NCBI GenBank assembly: GCA_951828385.1
Contig: OX639973.1
Location: forward strand, 4,021,200-4,085,199
Length of the DNA stretch: 64,000 nucleotides
Source of the DNA: an uncultured Poribacteria bacterium
GTDB lineage: Bacteria; Poribacteria; WGA-4E; WGA-3G
Direction: 5' to 3'
Part shown: piece after piece, positions 26,095-34,737 of the stretch
How positions within the stretch are numbered: position 1 is the stretch's first letter
Layout: each line of letters opens with the position of its first letter
Translations under genes and position numbers: made by a program
Notes under the pieces: generated by a model
Seen by the model: the letters and a program-made list of their open reading frames with translations, nothing else
Databases searched by the model: none
What the model was told of the DNA's origin: nothing

Positions 26095-26589
26095 TTAGTC
26101 GAAAATTGAGATGACCCCTGATACGGTGGCGGTCCCGACGAGACACCCGATGAAACTCCACCGGAACTGAAGTTTTTTCGTTTCGACCTTATAGGCATCA
26201 AAGTAGAAAGCGACATACTCTGGGGACTTACCGATCACGCGTCCAGTCGGCAGAAACGGTTGATGCCACTGTGATAGTATAATACTGACCCCCGGAAAAA
26301 AGAAACCCGCCGAAAACCACATCGTCTTGTTCAGATGCGCCGCAGCGTCGGTTTTCGCATCACGGATGGCTTCCGCCATTATCGTCGGGAGTTGTGTTGC
26401 GGTATCTTTGAGCGACTCAACCTCAACAAGTTGGTACTGTTTCGTCTCAATGACATCGTACTGCTTCGGTTTCCCGTCCTCCATGACATGGATCCGGTCA
26501 TTTGCGACACCGAGCCGCAACACCGGCAGACAAAGCATCACAAGAGCCACGAAAATCACCAATGCGTAAAATGAATTCTTTATTCTCAC
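26095..26589 (-). CDS. Two-helix membrane protein, duplicated gene (copy 1)
   Basis: 164 residues. An N-terminal hydrophobic helix (FYALVIFVALVMLCLPVLRLG) is followed by a polar region (DRIHVMEDGKPKQYDVIET). There is a second hydrophobic stretch near 92-107 (WFSAGFFFPGVSIILSQW) and a C-terminal one (WSFIGCLVGTATVSGVISIF). The partner at 40238-40732 differs at about 18 positions, concentrated around residue 100. The gene follows the Ig-like lipoprotein gene by 26 bp. No family or function is recognised. Confidence 0.75.
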   Translation of the reverse strand: MRIKNSFYALVIFVALVMLCLPVLRLGVANDRIHVMEDGKPKQYDVIETKQYQLVEVESLKDTATQLPTIMAEAIRDAKTDAAAHLNKTMWFSAGFFFPGVSIILSQWHQPFLPTGRVIGKSPEYVAFYFDAYKVETKKLQFRWSFIGCLVGTATVSGVISIFD

Positions 26590-26615
26590 AAATCTCCTCC
26601 ATTTTCAACAACCGG

Positions 26616-27329
26616 CTACTGCCGTTTCTGGTAGATATATCCCGTCGCTGTCGCCTCGTGAAAAACGACGAATAACTCACCATCCGACGTATACGTGCTG
26701 ACAAGCGGTTCCGGGTTATCATTGGTATACCAATAGATCGTGCCTTTCGCGGCATCAAACGGCTCAATCAACTGATACGCCCCGAACTCAAAGGCATTAT
26801 TGCTCTGAAACTCGCGGGTAAAGGTCGTCGTCGTCAGCCGCATCGCCCCAAACTCTTCGACGGATGTACCGGCAATCTCAGTGCGGATGAGTTCATAGCT
26901 TCCAGAGAGAGCTTTCGCGACCCGGTAGGATTTTGAATACACTGTGATCGTTTCGGATTTCACGGCGGATTCTTCACCTTCATCGCGCACGGTGACATGC
27001 ACCCGAACCGGCTGATCGGGGGCGACATCGGCTTTCGGCAACGCCGGTGCCGTCCAAAGGACTTCGGGACTATCGTCGCCACTCAACTCACCATCAGAGA
27101 CGACCCATGTGAACGTTAAGGGCTCGTTCTCAGGATCCAAAACACCGACGCGGAGTTCCACAGTTTCACCGTAGCGCACCTCTTTCGGGACCGTGAACGA
27201 CGTAATCTCTGGTGCGTCGTTTTGCCATTCTTTATACGCTTCACAGCCTGTAAAGAGCAACACCCCGCAGACGATGCTCAAAACTGCACCGAGTCGCTGC
27301 ATCCATAACACAACGCTTTTTATTTTCAC
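26616..27329 (-). CDS. Lipoprotein with a PKD/Ig-like domain, duplicated gene (copy 1)
   Basis: 237 residues. The signal region ends in a lipobox (LSIVCGVLLFTGC, about Cys29). Residues 38-130 look like a PKD/Ig fold: APEITSFTVPKEVRYGETVE (first strand region), DPENEPLTFTWVVSDGEL, then PVRVHVTVRDEGEESA. The C-terminal half (YELIRTEIAGTSVEEFGA, then YWYTNDNPEPLVSTYTSDGE) resembles lipocalin-like small extracellular domains. The copy at 40759-41472 differs at only a few residues. Probably an envelope surface protein. Confidence 0.8.
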   Translation of the reverse strand: MKIKSVVLWMQRLGAVLSIVCGVLLFTGCEAYKEWQNDAPEITSFTVPKEVRYGETVELRVGVLDPENEPLTFTWVVSDGELSGDDSPEVLWTAPALPKADVAPDQPVRVHVTVRDEGEESAVKSETITVYSKSYRVAKALSGSYELIRTEIAGTSVEEFGAMRLTTTTFTREFQSNNAFEFGAYQLIEPFDAAKGTIYWYTNDNPEPLVSTYTSDGELFVVFHEATATGYIYQKRQ

Positions 27330-27451
27330 AAAATACCTCCTTTTCAGTTTTCTGGTGTCGCCAGTTCAATGGTTAGACTTTCTTCACAGATTCAGCCATC
27401 TGGATTTGATGACGCAGTTCCCACTTATCCCTGTCACTTATCTTATGCCAT

Positions 27452-27807
27452 TTCTAATTAACGATTTCTCATTAAAAGGGTCCGCTGTTTTTAGTTATGC
27501 CCGGTGCGGTTAGGAAACCGCACCTACCGGGCCTGGGTAGACGGTGCGGTTAATGCGATATAAACTTTTAGAAATGTTATTATTACAACTGAGCATTGAA
27601 AAAAGATAAATCACGAGTTTTGAAATGAGTTGTCGTTTCTGACATGATATAATTCTCTTCTTGATTAGATGGACGGAGTCCACCGCGTTCGGGCCCCGCC
27701 CATAACGGTATAAGATGGATGGGGTAATGCTCGCCTGCTAAGCCCCATCCATAAGACTGAGACGCTGTTATAGGTTAGAGTTATGCTCATGCACATCCGA
27801 AGTACCT
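27452..27807. other. Non-coding insert carrying two hairpins, in the 27330-27953 gap
   Basis: This stretch is present only in the left copy of the duplication. It carries a strong hairpin at 27499-27532 (GGTGCGGTT pairing with AACCGCACC, extended by GCCC/GGGC) and another at about 27716-27750 (TGGATGGGG with CCCCATCCA). No convincing ORF was seen. It may be a small inserted element or a sequence lost from the other copy. The rest of the 624-bp gap belongs to the duplication. Confidence 0.45.
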
Positions 27808-27953
27808 TCACCCCTATTAACCGCATCCAACAGACTCTCAAGTGCTTGGCATGCTTCACGAGAGACCGTTCCAATTCCCTTAAAGCAGGGTGTTTTCGGA
27901 GAGTCGCACACCCTGCGAAAGCGAGTTCATAATCGCACGGGGATAAGGCTACC

Positions 27954-28931
27954 TTATTCTGCGGTCTTTAGGTTGCCCCAAATGACAGGCAGTTTCTTGG
28001 CTGCCTCAACGGCGCGTCCGATTTCAAAATGCTGGCGCACTTCGTCTTCGGTGAGCGGTCGGTTGTAGATACGGACTTCATCAATGATGCCGTTGAAAAA
28101 CCTTTCTGCCTTGCCGCGATTGTTCCCCGCACCAAGATAGACCGCTTCAATGAACCGGATAAAATCGTCGGGGTCCCATCGGCGACTCCGACTCAGCGAT
28201 TGCCGTTGACCGTCTATAAAGATGGCTCTTTCCCACCACTTCTGTCCGTTTTCATCTACATAAGATGCCCCGTTTACATAAACAACGTGATGCCATTCGC
28301 CATCTGAAATCGGGACCTTCGCGCCAACCGTTAAATTCGTGCACAGAAACCGCCCCCATCTATTGGTCAGATAAAAGCGAAGGATGTCGGGATCGAAAAT
28401 AATGTCATCACCGCCTTCTATTCCGACTTCAACGAAATTCCCGGGGTCCAGTCCGAATATGTCAAAAATGGCGGGTTTCGCCCATCCATTGAGATCGATG
28501 CCCCACCCCATACCACACTCCGGACGCTGCCCCTCGATTTTGATAACCTCTGCCGCGCGCGCGATAAAATCAACATCTCGAACTTTGAAGAGCGTTGTCC
28601 AGCGTCTTTCTTTGAAACTCGTTTTGACCCAGGCTTCAAAGGTAGACGTGCCGAGTTGACTCCCAAAATCACCGAGGGTTGTCAGGTTCACATAATCATC
28701 AATGCCATCAAATTCCAGCGCACCGTTCACTCGCCCCTGAACTTTCCGTGCGCCGACGCGTGTGCCATCATTTTTGCCCCAGACATCTAAAACGCTGTCG
28801 CCATCAATGTCCTGCCGGTCAAACGTCCAATAACTGACGAGTCCATCTGTTACGACTGCCTGCGGATATCCGTTGTGGGAAAACAGAGTCATTGTAACTG
28901 CGAATGTAAGGAAGAAGATGCGTTTTTTCAT
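27954..28931 (-). CDS. Secreted LamG/concanavalin-like domain protein
   Basis: The ATG at 28931 begins a clear signal peptide (MKKRIFFLTFAVTMTLFSH) and has TGGAGG about 11 bases upstream. The open frame continues back to 29150, but that part is not convincing. 325 residues. The LamG/LamGL jelly-roll pattern is seen in LVSYWTFDRQDIDGDSVLDV, GALEFDGIDDYVNL, FEAWVKTSFKERRW, DGEWHHVVYVNG, and the family ending NGIIDEVRIYNRPLTEDEV. Such domains bind carbohydrates or proteins. It is the last gene of the lipoprotein-TPR-vWA operon, possibly its secreted cargo. Confidence 0.85.
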   Translation of the reverse strand: MKKRIFFLTFAVTMTLFSHNGYPQAVVTDGLVSYWTFDRQDIDGDSVLDVWGKNDGTRVGARKVQGRVNGALEFDGIDDYVNLTTLGDFGSQLGTSTFEAWVKTSFKERRWTTLFKVRDVDFIARAAEVIKIEGQRPECGMGWGIDLNGWAKPAIFDIFGLDPGNFVEVGIEGGDDIIFDPDILRFYLTNRWGRFLCTNLTVGAKVPISDGEWHHVVYVNGASYVDENGQKWWERAIFIDGQRQSLSRSRRWDPDDFIRFIEAVYLGAGNNRGKAERFFNGIIDEVRIYNRPLTEDEVRQHFEIGRAVEAAKKLPVIWGNLKTAE

Positions 28932-29165
28932 TCCTGAGAAATGCCTCCATTGCGCGAGAGCCTCCGCTTGCCATCCATGCGTTTTCAAACGTTGAAACAC
29001 CTCGCTGGCACCCTCTTGGCGTGTCGATTTGTTGTTATTTTCCATTACAGAAGAAAACATTCTGAGAAACATAGATAACTCCTTGTGATACTTGTCGTTT
29101 ATCGGGCGTCGGACACCCTCACCGACAGAAACTTCGATTTTGATGCGCATGTGATCCGCTCGGTG

Positions 29166-30944
29166 TCAATGATGCGGTTGTTGTCTTTTGTTTGCATTCG
29201 GTATTGCGACCCAAATCCCGCCAGTCTGCTGAGCGACCTGCTGTTGGAAGGTGTCGGCGGTGCCAATAACACAGACAACAACGGGGATTTCCTTCAATAA
29301 GGCGATCGTGCCAGCGATAGGATATTTTGGGTCCCCGGGTTCATCGGTGAACACGATGAAATAGGTTTTCGCATTTTCTCGGATGTTGATACGTCTGGCC
29401 CCTTCAACGACGGCGTGAAGGAGGTTCTCATCATCGGCAGGCGGTAACGCTAAGATGGCGTGTATCTGCTGTTGTGTTTGTGGCAGTTTGAAAACATTGA
29501 CCATATTGACATTGCCTTTTGCGCGAAACCGAACAACACCCACCCTATAGTCAATGAGCGCAATATCCCAATCGCGTAGCCAAAAATCTATCTGTTGCTT
29601 GAGATATGGCATTTTATCAGCCATACTTTTACTCCCATCAATAAACAAGATTATATCCACTGGCATACTCGCAGCATCCTTTAGGATTACTTTGCTGATT
29701 GCCTTAGTGGTATAGGGATTACTTATAGGTGTAGGTGGTTTTTGTGCAATAGTGTCTTCTGGAATAGCGTGCCATTTCCCCCCTGTCTCCCTTGCGAGGC
29801 GTTTATGATCTTGATTGTTAACACCGAGCACATTCAAAAAAATTTCATTTTCACGACAACATTTGATGACCTGATCTGCTGTTAGCCCTTGTTGGGTTTC
29901 GAGTTTGTGTTCATCCGATACAAGGATAAGATGTTTGACGGTATTTTTTCGGAACCGCATTTTTCTCACAGTTTGATCAATTGCATCTAATATGTTTTCA
30001 TCGTTGTGCGCCTTAATCGCGTAGAGTGGCTGTTTTATATAGTCTACATTTGCTGTCAACGGGTGCACCTCAATATCGTTTTCCCCTGTGGGGAATGTTG
30101 TGAATAGGGTGAGCCCAAGTGCATAGTCACTTTCCGATGCTTCGTAAACATCAATCATTTGTCCGAGATGTTGTGGAACAGCCTTTACATTGTCGCCCAT
30201 ACTGCCACTAATATCTACGACAAAAACAACATCAATCGGTGCGCCACCACTGCTTTGGATAATATCTTCAGCAAGATTCTTGAGAGTCCCGCCAAAGAGC
30301 GAGCTGCCGCCCCCTATGCTGTCGCCTATTTTTCCGACACCGGCTCCCGTGCCTGTGCCTGTGCTTTTTATGTTCAGCCCTTTTCCTGTTCCGGTGCCTT
30401 TACCGGGTGATTTGACACCGGCTCCCTCGCGTCTGCCATAACTTTTTGTGGAAGTTGTGCCTATATCCGAAGCAATAGGAGAGAGCACGGATTCTGGGGA
30501 TGCGGTCAACTTCACGTCTGTAGACAGCGCGGGGGCACCCCAAACTGGTGGCACATCGGCATCAGCTATTTTATTGACAGCCTCGCTTTGCATATTCACT
30601 TCCGCTGGAGCAGCAGCTGGCATCTTGGCGATCACTAATGGATGTTTCGGTTGTATGATGGTTACCTCCTTCTGTAAAGTTATTTGTTTCTTGGGTATCG
30701 GTGTTTCTTGTTTCGGTATCGGTGTTTCTTCGGGCATAGGTATTACTTCCTTCTTGGCGACAGGTTGTTTCGGCAGCTCGTAAATATCAACTTGTATCTC
30801 ATCTTCAAGTTCTCGCACCTCTAATTTTAAAGAAAGAAAGAAAAATAACACGATGATTGCAATGACATGCAGAAGCGCAGCTATCTGAAAACCGCGCTTC
30901 TGATATTCGTAAGAATAAGCTTTTTTAAGTAAGCGTCTATCCAT
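29166..30944 (-). CDS. Membrane-anchored protein with two von Willebrand A domains
   Basis: 592 residues. A cytoplasmic N terminus and TM helix (IAALLHVIAIIVLFFFLSLK, near 21-41) are followed by a Pro/Lys-rich, TonB-like linker and a Gly/Ser-rich stretch. Two vWA domains follow. The first begins IDVVFVVDISGSMGDNV (MIDAS DxSGS, about 240) and the second IILFIDGSKSMADKM (about 415). Both keep the downstream Rossmann strands (HLILVSDEH; YFIVFTDEPGDP). MIDAS sites bind metal and protein ligands. The gene sits 9 bp after a TPR protein gene, so the two probably form an envelope complex. Confidence 0.85.
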   Translation of the reverse strand: MDRRLLKKAYSYEYQKRGFQIAALLHVIAIIVLFFFLSLKLEVRELEDEIQVDIYELPKQPVAKKEVIPMPEETPIPKQETPIPKKQITLQKEVTIIQPKHPLVIAKMPAAAPAEVNMQSEAVNKIADADVPPVWGAPALSTDVKLTASPESVLSPIASDIGTTSTKSYGRREGAGVKSPGKGTGTGKGLNIKSTGTGTGAGVGKIGDSIGGGSSLFGGTLKNLAEDIIQSSGGAPIDVVFVVDISGSMGDNVKAVPQHLGQMIDVYEASESDYALGLTLFTTFPTGENDIEVHPLTANVDYIKQPLYAIKAHNDENILDAIDQTVRKMRFRKNTVKHLILVSDEHKLETQQGLTADQVIKCCRENEIFLNVLGVNNQDHKRLARETGGKWHAIPEDTIAQKPPTPISNPYTTKAISKVILKDAASMPVDIILFIDGSKSMADKMPYLKQQIDFWLRDWDIALIDYRVGVVRFRAKGNVNMVNVFKLPQTQQQIHAILALPPADDENLLHAVVEGARRINIRENAKTYFIVFTDEPGDPKYPIAGTIALLKEIPVVVCVIGTADTFQQQVAQQTGGIWVAIPNANKRQQPHH

Positions 30945-30953
30945 TGCAGTCCC

Positions 30954-32315
30954 TTATTTGCCTTTGATTTGGAGTTGGAAATCGCGCGTTGCCAAGATTT
31001 CGGAAGCCGCGAAGACCTGAACCTTTATAGCGACGGTTCGCGTGCGGATCTGTTTATCGGCAGTGATCGGAATCCGACGGGTTTCAAACCCATTTTTACG
31101 GACGCTAAACGTCGCATCGGGGACCTGATACCGCAACCCACCGATCGACTTCGGCAGCAGCCAGAGGCGGAGGTTTTTCGCCGTGCTACCCGCGTTTGTA
31201 AGAATCAGTTTCAGCCGCACAGTTTCGCCTGCATCAATGAAGCCGTTATTGTTCATTGGGTCCTCTAACGTCACTTCAACGGACACCTGCGGCGGTCTCT
31301 TTTCGGGCAAGAAACCGCTAAAAACACCGAACCTAAAAGCGATCACGCCCGCAATTGCCAGCACCGCCACAGGTATGAGTATCTTTCGGAGTTTCTTGTT
31401 GCGCTGCTGGTTTTCCGCTCTCTGTTTCAACAACGTAATGGCGTTTTGAAGTTCAAGCGCAGGGCGGTAGGTCGGACGCATCCGTAAGGCGATGTCTATT
31501 TCCCGTTGCGCATCACCAAACGCCTCGATCTCCATGTAGTTTTGTGCGAGATGGTAATGGGGCGCAACGGCATTCGGATTCGCTTTTATCAGCTTTTTCA
31601 ACGCCGCTTCGGCTTGCGGATATTGCTTATTGTTGAGAAACACCAACGCCCGTTGCAGTGCTTTGTCAAGCGCGTCGGTGTCTATCTCCTGAGTTTCCTG
31701 AGACGGCACTTCAACGGCAACCGAAGCCACAGTCGCGGCGGGTTCATCCGACGGTTCCGGCAGTGTATTGGCGGGTTCGGGGTCCGGCAGACTCGGGTCT
31801 ATGGTTTTTAAGAATGACAGCACAGGGGCGTAGGTCGGGTCAATTCGCAGTGCCGCTTGCGCCGCCTTTTTCGCTTCGGCTAAATCGTGGAGCCCAAAAT
31901 ATGAGAGTGCCTGCGCATGATGTGCCGCGAGATACGTCGCATCCAAGGCAATCGCCTTTTCAAAGCCATCGACAGCCTCACGATACCGTTCCGCGTTGTA
32001 GTCCGTCATCCCCTTGTGATAGTAGGTCTCTTTGAGGGTATCACACAGCGAGACAACCGCCGTCGCGTTCGGTGCTAACCGACGCGCCGTCAAGACAGCG
32101 GCTGCGGCGTTCTCTGTGTCGTTTTGCCCAAGATAGGCACGGCATAAACCGCAGTGGGCATCGATGAAATCGGCATCAAGGCGCAGCGCCATCTGAAAAT
32201 GCGTGATCGCTTCGGCGTATTGCTTATCCTTGAGATAGGCGTTGCCGAGCCTGTAGTGTCCATCTGTGATGGCGGTCGTTGTCTCGGTCATGATCTGCCT
32301 TTTATCCTTATTCAT
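30954..32315 (-). CDS. TPR protein with TM helix and extracytoplasmic beta domain
   Basis: 453 residues. TPR units at about 18-185 (YRLGNAYLKDKQYAEAITHF, YHKGMTDYNAERYREAVDGF) are followed by a Pro/Glu-rich linker and two further TPRs at about 215-305 (PHYHLAQNYMEIEAFGDAQ). There is a TM helix at about 322-343 (ILIPVAVLAIAGVIAFRFGVF) and a C-terminal Ig/CARDB-like beta domain (VSVEVTLEDPMNNNGFIDAG). The TPRs would be cytoplasmic and the beta domain outside. The start overlaps the lipoprotein gene by 4 bases (ATGA), so translation is coupled. Likely a scaffold for the vWA protein. Confidence 0.82.
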   Translation of the reverse strand: MNKDKRQIMTETTTAITDGHYRLGNAYLKDKQYAEAITHFQMALRLDADFIDAHCGLCRAYLGQNDTENAAAAVLTARRLAPNATAVVSLCDTLKETYYHKGMTDYNAERYREAVDGFEKAIALDATYLAAHHAQALSYFGLHDLAEAKKAAQAALRIDPTYAPVLSFLKTIDPSLPDPEPANTLPEPSDEPAATVASVAVEVPSQETQEIDTDALDKALQRALVFLNNKQYPQAEAALKKLIKANPNAVAPHYHLAQNYMEIEAFGDAQREIDIALRMRPTYRPALELQNAITLLKQRAENQQRNKKLRKILIPVAVLAIAGVIAFRFGVFSGFLPEKRPPQVSVEVTLEDPMNNNGFIDAGETVRLKLILTNAGSTAKNLRLWLLPKSIGGLRYQVPDATFSVRKNGFETRRIPITADKQIRTRTVAIKVQVFAASEILATRDFQLQIKGK

Positions 32316-32713
32316 TTACGTTGTAATGCCTCGAATTCGGCGACGTATTCCGTCAATTTCTGGCGATACGTCTTGACAATCAAGCGTTCTTTTTTTCGTG
32401 CCTGTTTCGCCTGTTTCACCAATCGTTTGAGTCCTTGAACGTATGCCTTCCTTTCTTTCGGGGGACGTTGCGGATTCGCCCGAACAGCCAACATTTCCGC
32501 ACGATAGGCTTTGATTTTACGATCGAATTCCGCTGCGTTAGCAGCGTGCGCCGCCGCTTTGACGTTCGCGGTATCCACTTTTTCGATGAGCACCTCTGTT
32601 GCGGCGCGTCTGTTTTCTTTTCTGACGTGATGGCTCTCTCGTGAAGTGCAACTGCTCGCGACAACGGCAATCAGCGCGAGACTCAGCAGAATATCGACAC
32701 CGTTTATATTCAT
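32312..32713 (-). CDS. Small lipoprotein, mostly coiled coil
   Basis: 133 residues. The lipobox is ALIAVVASSC (Cys22). The mature chain is almost all charged helix (EFDRKIKAYRAEMLAVRANP, RLVKQAKQARKKERLIVKTY). It is the first gene of the lipoprotein-TPR-vWA-LamG operon and overlaps the TPR gene by 4 bases. It has the look of a small envelope spacer or partner of the TPR protein. No family was recognised. Confidence 0.72.
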   Translation of the reverse strand: MNINGVDILLSLALIAVVASSCTSRESHHVRKENRRAATEVLIEKVDTANVKAAAHAANAAEFDRKIKAYRAEMLAVRANPQRPPKERKAYVQGLKRLVKQAKQARKKERLIVKTYRQKLTEYVAEFEALQRK

Positions 32714-32765
32714 AAATCTACCTCGCTGCGAGTGCGTCTGCTAAAATATTTTCGCAGGGTGGGAG

Positions 32766-32790
32766 AAAAGGGCGGTTTATCCGCCCTTTT
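32766..32790 (-). terminator. Intrinsic terminator, works on both strands
   Basis: Stem AAAAGGGCGG/CCGCCCTTTT with a TTTAT loop, immediately downstream of the gene at 32792-33292. T-runs follow the stem on both strands. It separates that gene from the operon starting at 32713. Confidence 0.8.
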
Positions 32791-32791
32791 T

Positions 32792-33292
32792 CTATTTAGC
32801 ACCTCTAAAATTGCTGGGATCTTGGCAATATTCTATGAACCTTTGCATATCCTCTGAAATATCCGCAGAGATTGTTTCTATATCGTCATAAGTTCCTTTG
32901 TAAGTCAAACGTGGAGAAAAGGCATACATTACATTTACCTCGATACTATTTTTTCCATGTTCATACCCTACAAGATGTATAACATAGTTATTGAGATTGT
33001 CAGTTCTCGGTTTTTCCAGAATGGTTATATCCTTTTTCATCAAGTCGAGAAATAAACTGCCTTTTACTATCAGAGAGACGGTCTTATCACTACCAGTTTT
33101 ACCACCAATCAGCACCACAACATCAAACTTTTCCGTTTTATCCAAGCCTGTAACGGTATCTTTTTCGGATTGAATAGGCGAGGGCGAAGGTTTTGGCTTG
33201 TCCGTGCCTACTTCACCCGCCTTGAGCAGCACCTCTAAGACAGCCTCCTCAAGATAAACAAAACCTATCCGTGTGAGAAGTTGAACGTTCAT
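32792..33292 (-). CDS. Hypothetical protein
   Basis: 166 residues, no signal peptide. A short helical N terminus (YLEEAVLEVLLKAGEV) is followed by a Lys/Pro/Ser linker. A beta-rich domain comes next (KFDVVVLIGGKTGSDKTVSL, NYVIHLVGYEHGKNSIEVNV). The C-terminal helix reads ISADISEDMQRFIEYCQD. No family was recognised. An intrinsic terminator follows directly. It lies 12 bp downstream of the gene at 33305-33601. Confidence 0.6.
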   Translation of the reverse strand: MNVQLLTRIGFVYLEEAVLEVLLKAGEVGTDKPKPSPSPIQSEKDTVTGLDKTEKFDVVVLIGGKTGSDKTVSLIVKGSLFLDLMKKDITILEKPRTDNLNNYVIHLVGYEHGKNSIEVNVMYAFSPRLTYKGTYDDIETISADISEDMQRFIEYCQDPSNFRGAK

Positions 33293-33304
33293 TGTGCCCC
33301 TTCC

Positions 33305-33601
33305 TTAATCTTCCCATGCTAAATGTAAATCAGCATGAAAATCAGATGCTTGGATAGTACGTTTACGCCCAGAATTCACATCATCCCTTATATTTTGAGC
33401 GTTTGATGCAGTGTGTATATAAAGCGTGCTACCGTCCGTGAATTCTATCTCCAAGACATCACTTTCGTGACAATCTTCGTCGTGTTCACGTTCCGCACAC
33501 GATACCCTTTTTATCGTTTTCCCGACCATCCGTTCAGACGTTGTTCTTAGAAACTCCAACCGACGTGGATCGGCATCGGTGGCAATCTTAGGTTTTAACA
33601 T
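33305..33601 (-). CDS. Small hypothetical protein downstream of a methyltransferase remnant
   Basis: 98 residues from the ATG at 33601, with AAGGAAAG as ribosome site. It starts MLKPKIATDADPRRLEFLRT, then has SCAEREHDEDCHESDVLEIE and a short beta hairpin (FTDGSTLYIHTASN). The frame is open upstream into the first codons of a DNA methyltransferase remnant, so a longer fused product is possible but less likely than the internal start. No family was recognised. Confidence 0.6.
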   Translation of the reverse strand: MLKPKIATDADPRRLEFLRTTSERMVGKTIKRVSCAEREHDEDCHESDVLEIEFTDGSTLYIHTASNAQNIRDDVNSGRKRTIQASDFHADLHLAWED

Positions 33602-33709
33602 AATATTTCTTTCCTTTTTGTTCAATTTGAACCTCCATCCACTTGAATCAGTCATGATGTCAAGGCAGTCGCCATAGTAGAGGGTGTTGGGTTGGAATTG
33701 GATGTTCAT
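33602..33709 (-). pseudogene. Remnant of the 5' end of a site-specific DNA methyltransferase
   Basis: The ATG at 33709 begins MNIQFQPNTLYYGDCLDIM, which is the characteristic opening of N-4/N-6 DNA methyltransferases just before their DPP-Y region. The sequence then departs from the family (TDSSGWRFKLNKKERNI) and runs in frame into the next gene. Only about 19 codons of the methyltransferase remain. Recognition is by recall of the family opening. Confidence 0.6.
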
Positions 33710-33716
33710 ATTATTA

Positions 33717-34280
33717 TCACTGCACAATCAAGAGATATACAAGTAGCACGAATAAAAGAAAGGGAAGTATTGTCTGAAAAGTCGCTGCATAATTATGCCA
33801 AAGGTGCTTCCAGTATTTAAAAGCACCAAATGGTTTTGGAACTTCCCGTATTTTTGCTTCCGTGTCCATAAATTCATACTCGCTCTCCATTGTTCGGCAT
33901 AGAGGATTACCCAATTTTTTCAGACTGTCCTCACAAATGTGCATGGCTTTATCCATGTAGAAACTTCTTATGTGTACATCGTTCCCATTTGCAACGGACA
34001 ACCTAATTGTCCATGAGATGTACGAAGCATGAATAACAGATAATCCAATAATAATAAATACAATCCCTACGCCTCTTAGATTTTCGTTTTTAGAAAATGC
34101 CGAAATTAATCCAATCTCCCCGAGCGTTAGAATTTCGTGTTTATAAATTACCAAGATAAGCAGCGTCGTATAAGAAATAAAAACCTTAAACTCATACTGC
34201 CTTCTATTCTCAAGTCTCTGTACAGCAAATTCAGCAATTTGGAGTGTCCGTTCAAAATCGTCTTTATTTGGATTCGGCAT
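33717..34280 (-). CDS. Hypothetical membrane protein
   Basis: 187 residues from the ATG at 34280 (MPNPNKDDFERTLQIAEFAV); an in-frame start at 34319 is less likely. TM helices lie at about 35-50 (VFISYTTLLILVIY), 70-95 (VGIVFIIIGLSVIHASYISW) and the C terminus (TILPFLLFVLLVYLLIV). The part between TM2 and TM3 is cytoplasmic and charged. The layout resembles small effector-associated membrane proteins seen near defence or signalling genes, but no family was identified. Confidence 0.62.
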   Translation of the reverse strand: MPNPNKDDFERTLQIAEFAVQRLENRRQYEFKVFISYTTLLILVIYKHEILTLGEIGLISAFSKNENLRGVGIVFIIIGLSVIHASYISWTIRLSVANGNDVHIRSFYMDKAMHICEDSLKKLGNPLCRTMESEYEFMDTEAKIREVPKPFGAFKYWKHLWHNYAATFQTILPFLLFVLLVYLLIVQ

Positions 34281-34297
34281 AATTACGACCCTTCCTA

Positions 34298-34549
34298 TTA
34301 GGCGGATGGAGAAGGGCACCTACGCGAACCCTGCGCATCCCCCGGCACCACCGTCCCGCTTTCAATCAGCGACGCACGGTCTATGAGCAACGTCTCTCTA
34401 AACGTGCCTTGCGCACCGTGGCAGGTCATACAGTGCCCCTGGAAAACCTGATATGCCTGTTCCGCGATACGCGCTTGGGCATCCGCTGAACTGTATCCGA
34501 GAACAATAAGCACGCAGACAATACCGAGAATATATGTCATGTGTTTCAT
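34298..34549 (-). pseudogene. Truncated cytochrome c domain
   Basis: The ATG at 34549 has AGGAGACTCTC upstream. A signal peptide (YILGIVCVLIVLGYSSADAQ) is followed by YQVFQGHCMTCHGAQGTFRE, a single haem-c site of planctomycete type. The chain ends after VPGDAQGSRRCPSPSA, only 83 residues. The fusion protein at 59972-62743 opens the same way (FAIFEQHCLDCHGEFG, then VIPGQPDASELY), and this copy breaks off at the equivalent point. It is probably a 3'-truncated relative. Confidence 0.6.
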
Positions 34550-34737
34550 GAGAGTCTCCTTTATTTGTTTCTGGCGGACATGAGAGCGACGATAAGAATG
34601 CCGAAAGGTCCAAGCAATAAACCAGCGAAAAGCCCAGCCCCCCTCCCTATACCTGATTATAGCAGAACAGAATCCGCACATGAGCCAAAAAAAACACTAT
34701 TAAAATGCCTTCCATACGATCTCTCCCCGATTGTTTT

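Larger units (their letters stand above)
26091..27932. repeat. Segmental duplication, left copy (partner 40234-41718)
   Basis: Two genes and their shared downstream and upstream sequence are repeated in direct orientation, offset by exactly 14143 bp across the coding parts. Identity is near complete over the 237-codon lipoprotein gene. After 27451 this copy has about 356 bases (27452-27807) absent from the partner; similarity then resumes to about 27932. The resumed part contains the hairpin GCAGGGTGT/ACACCCTGC. Confidence 0.9.
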
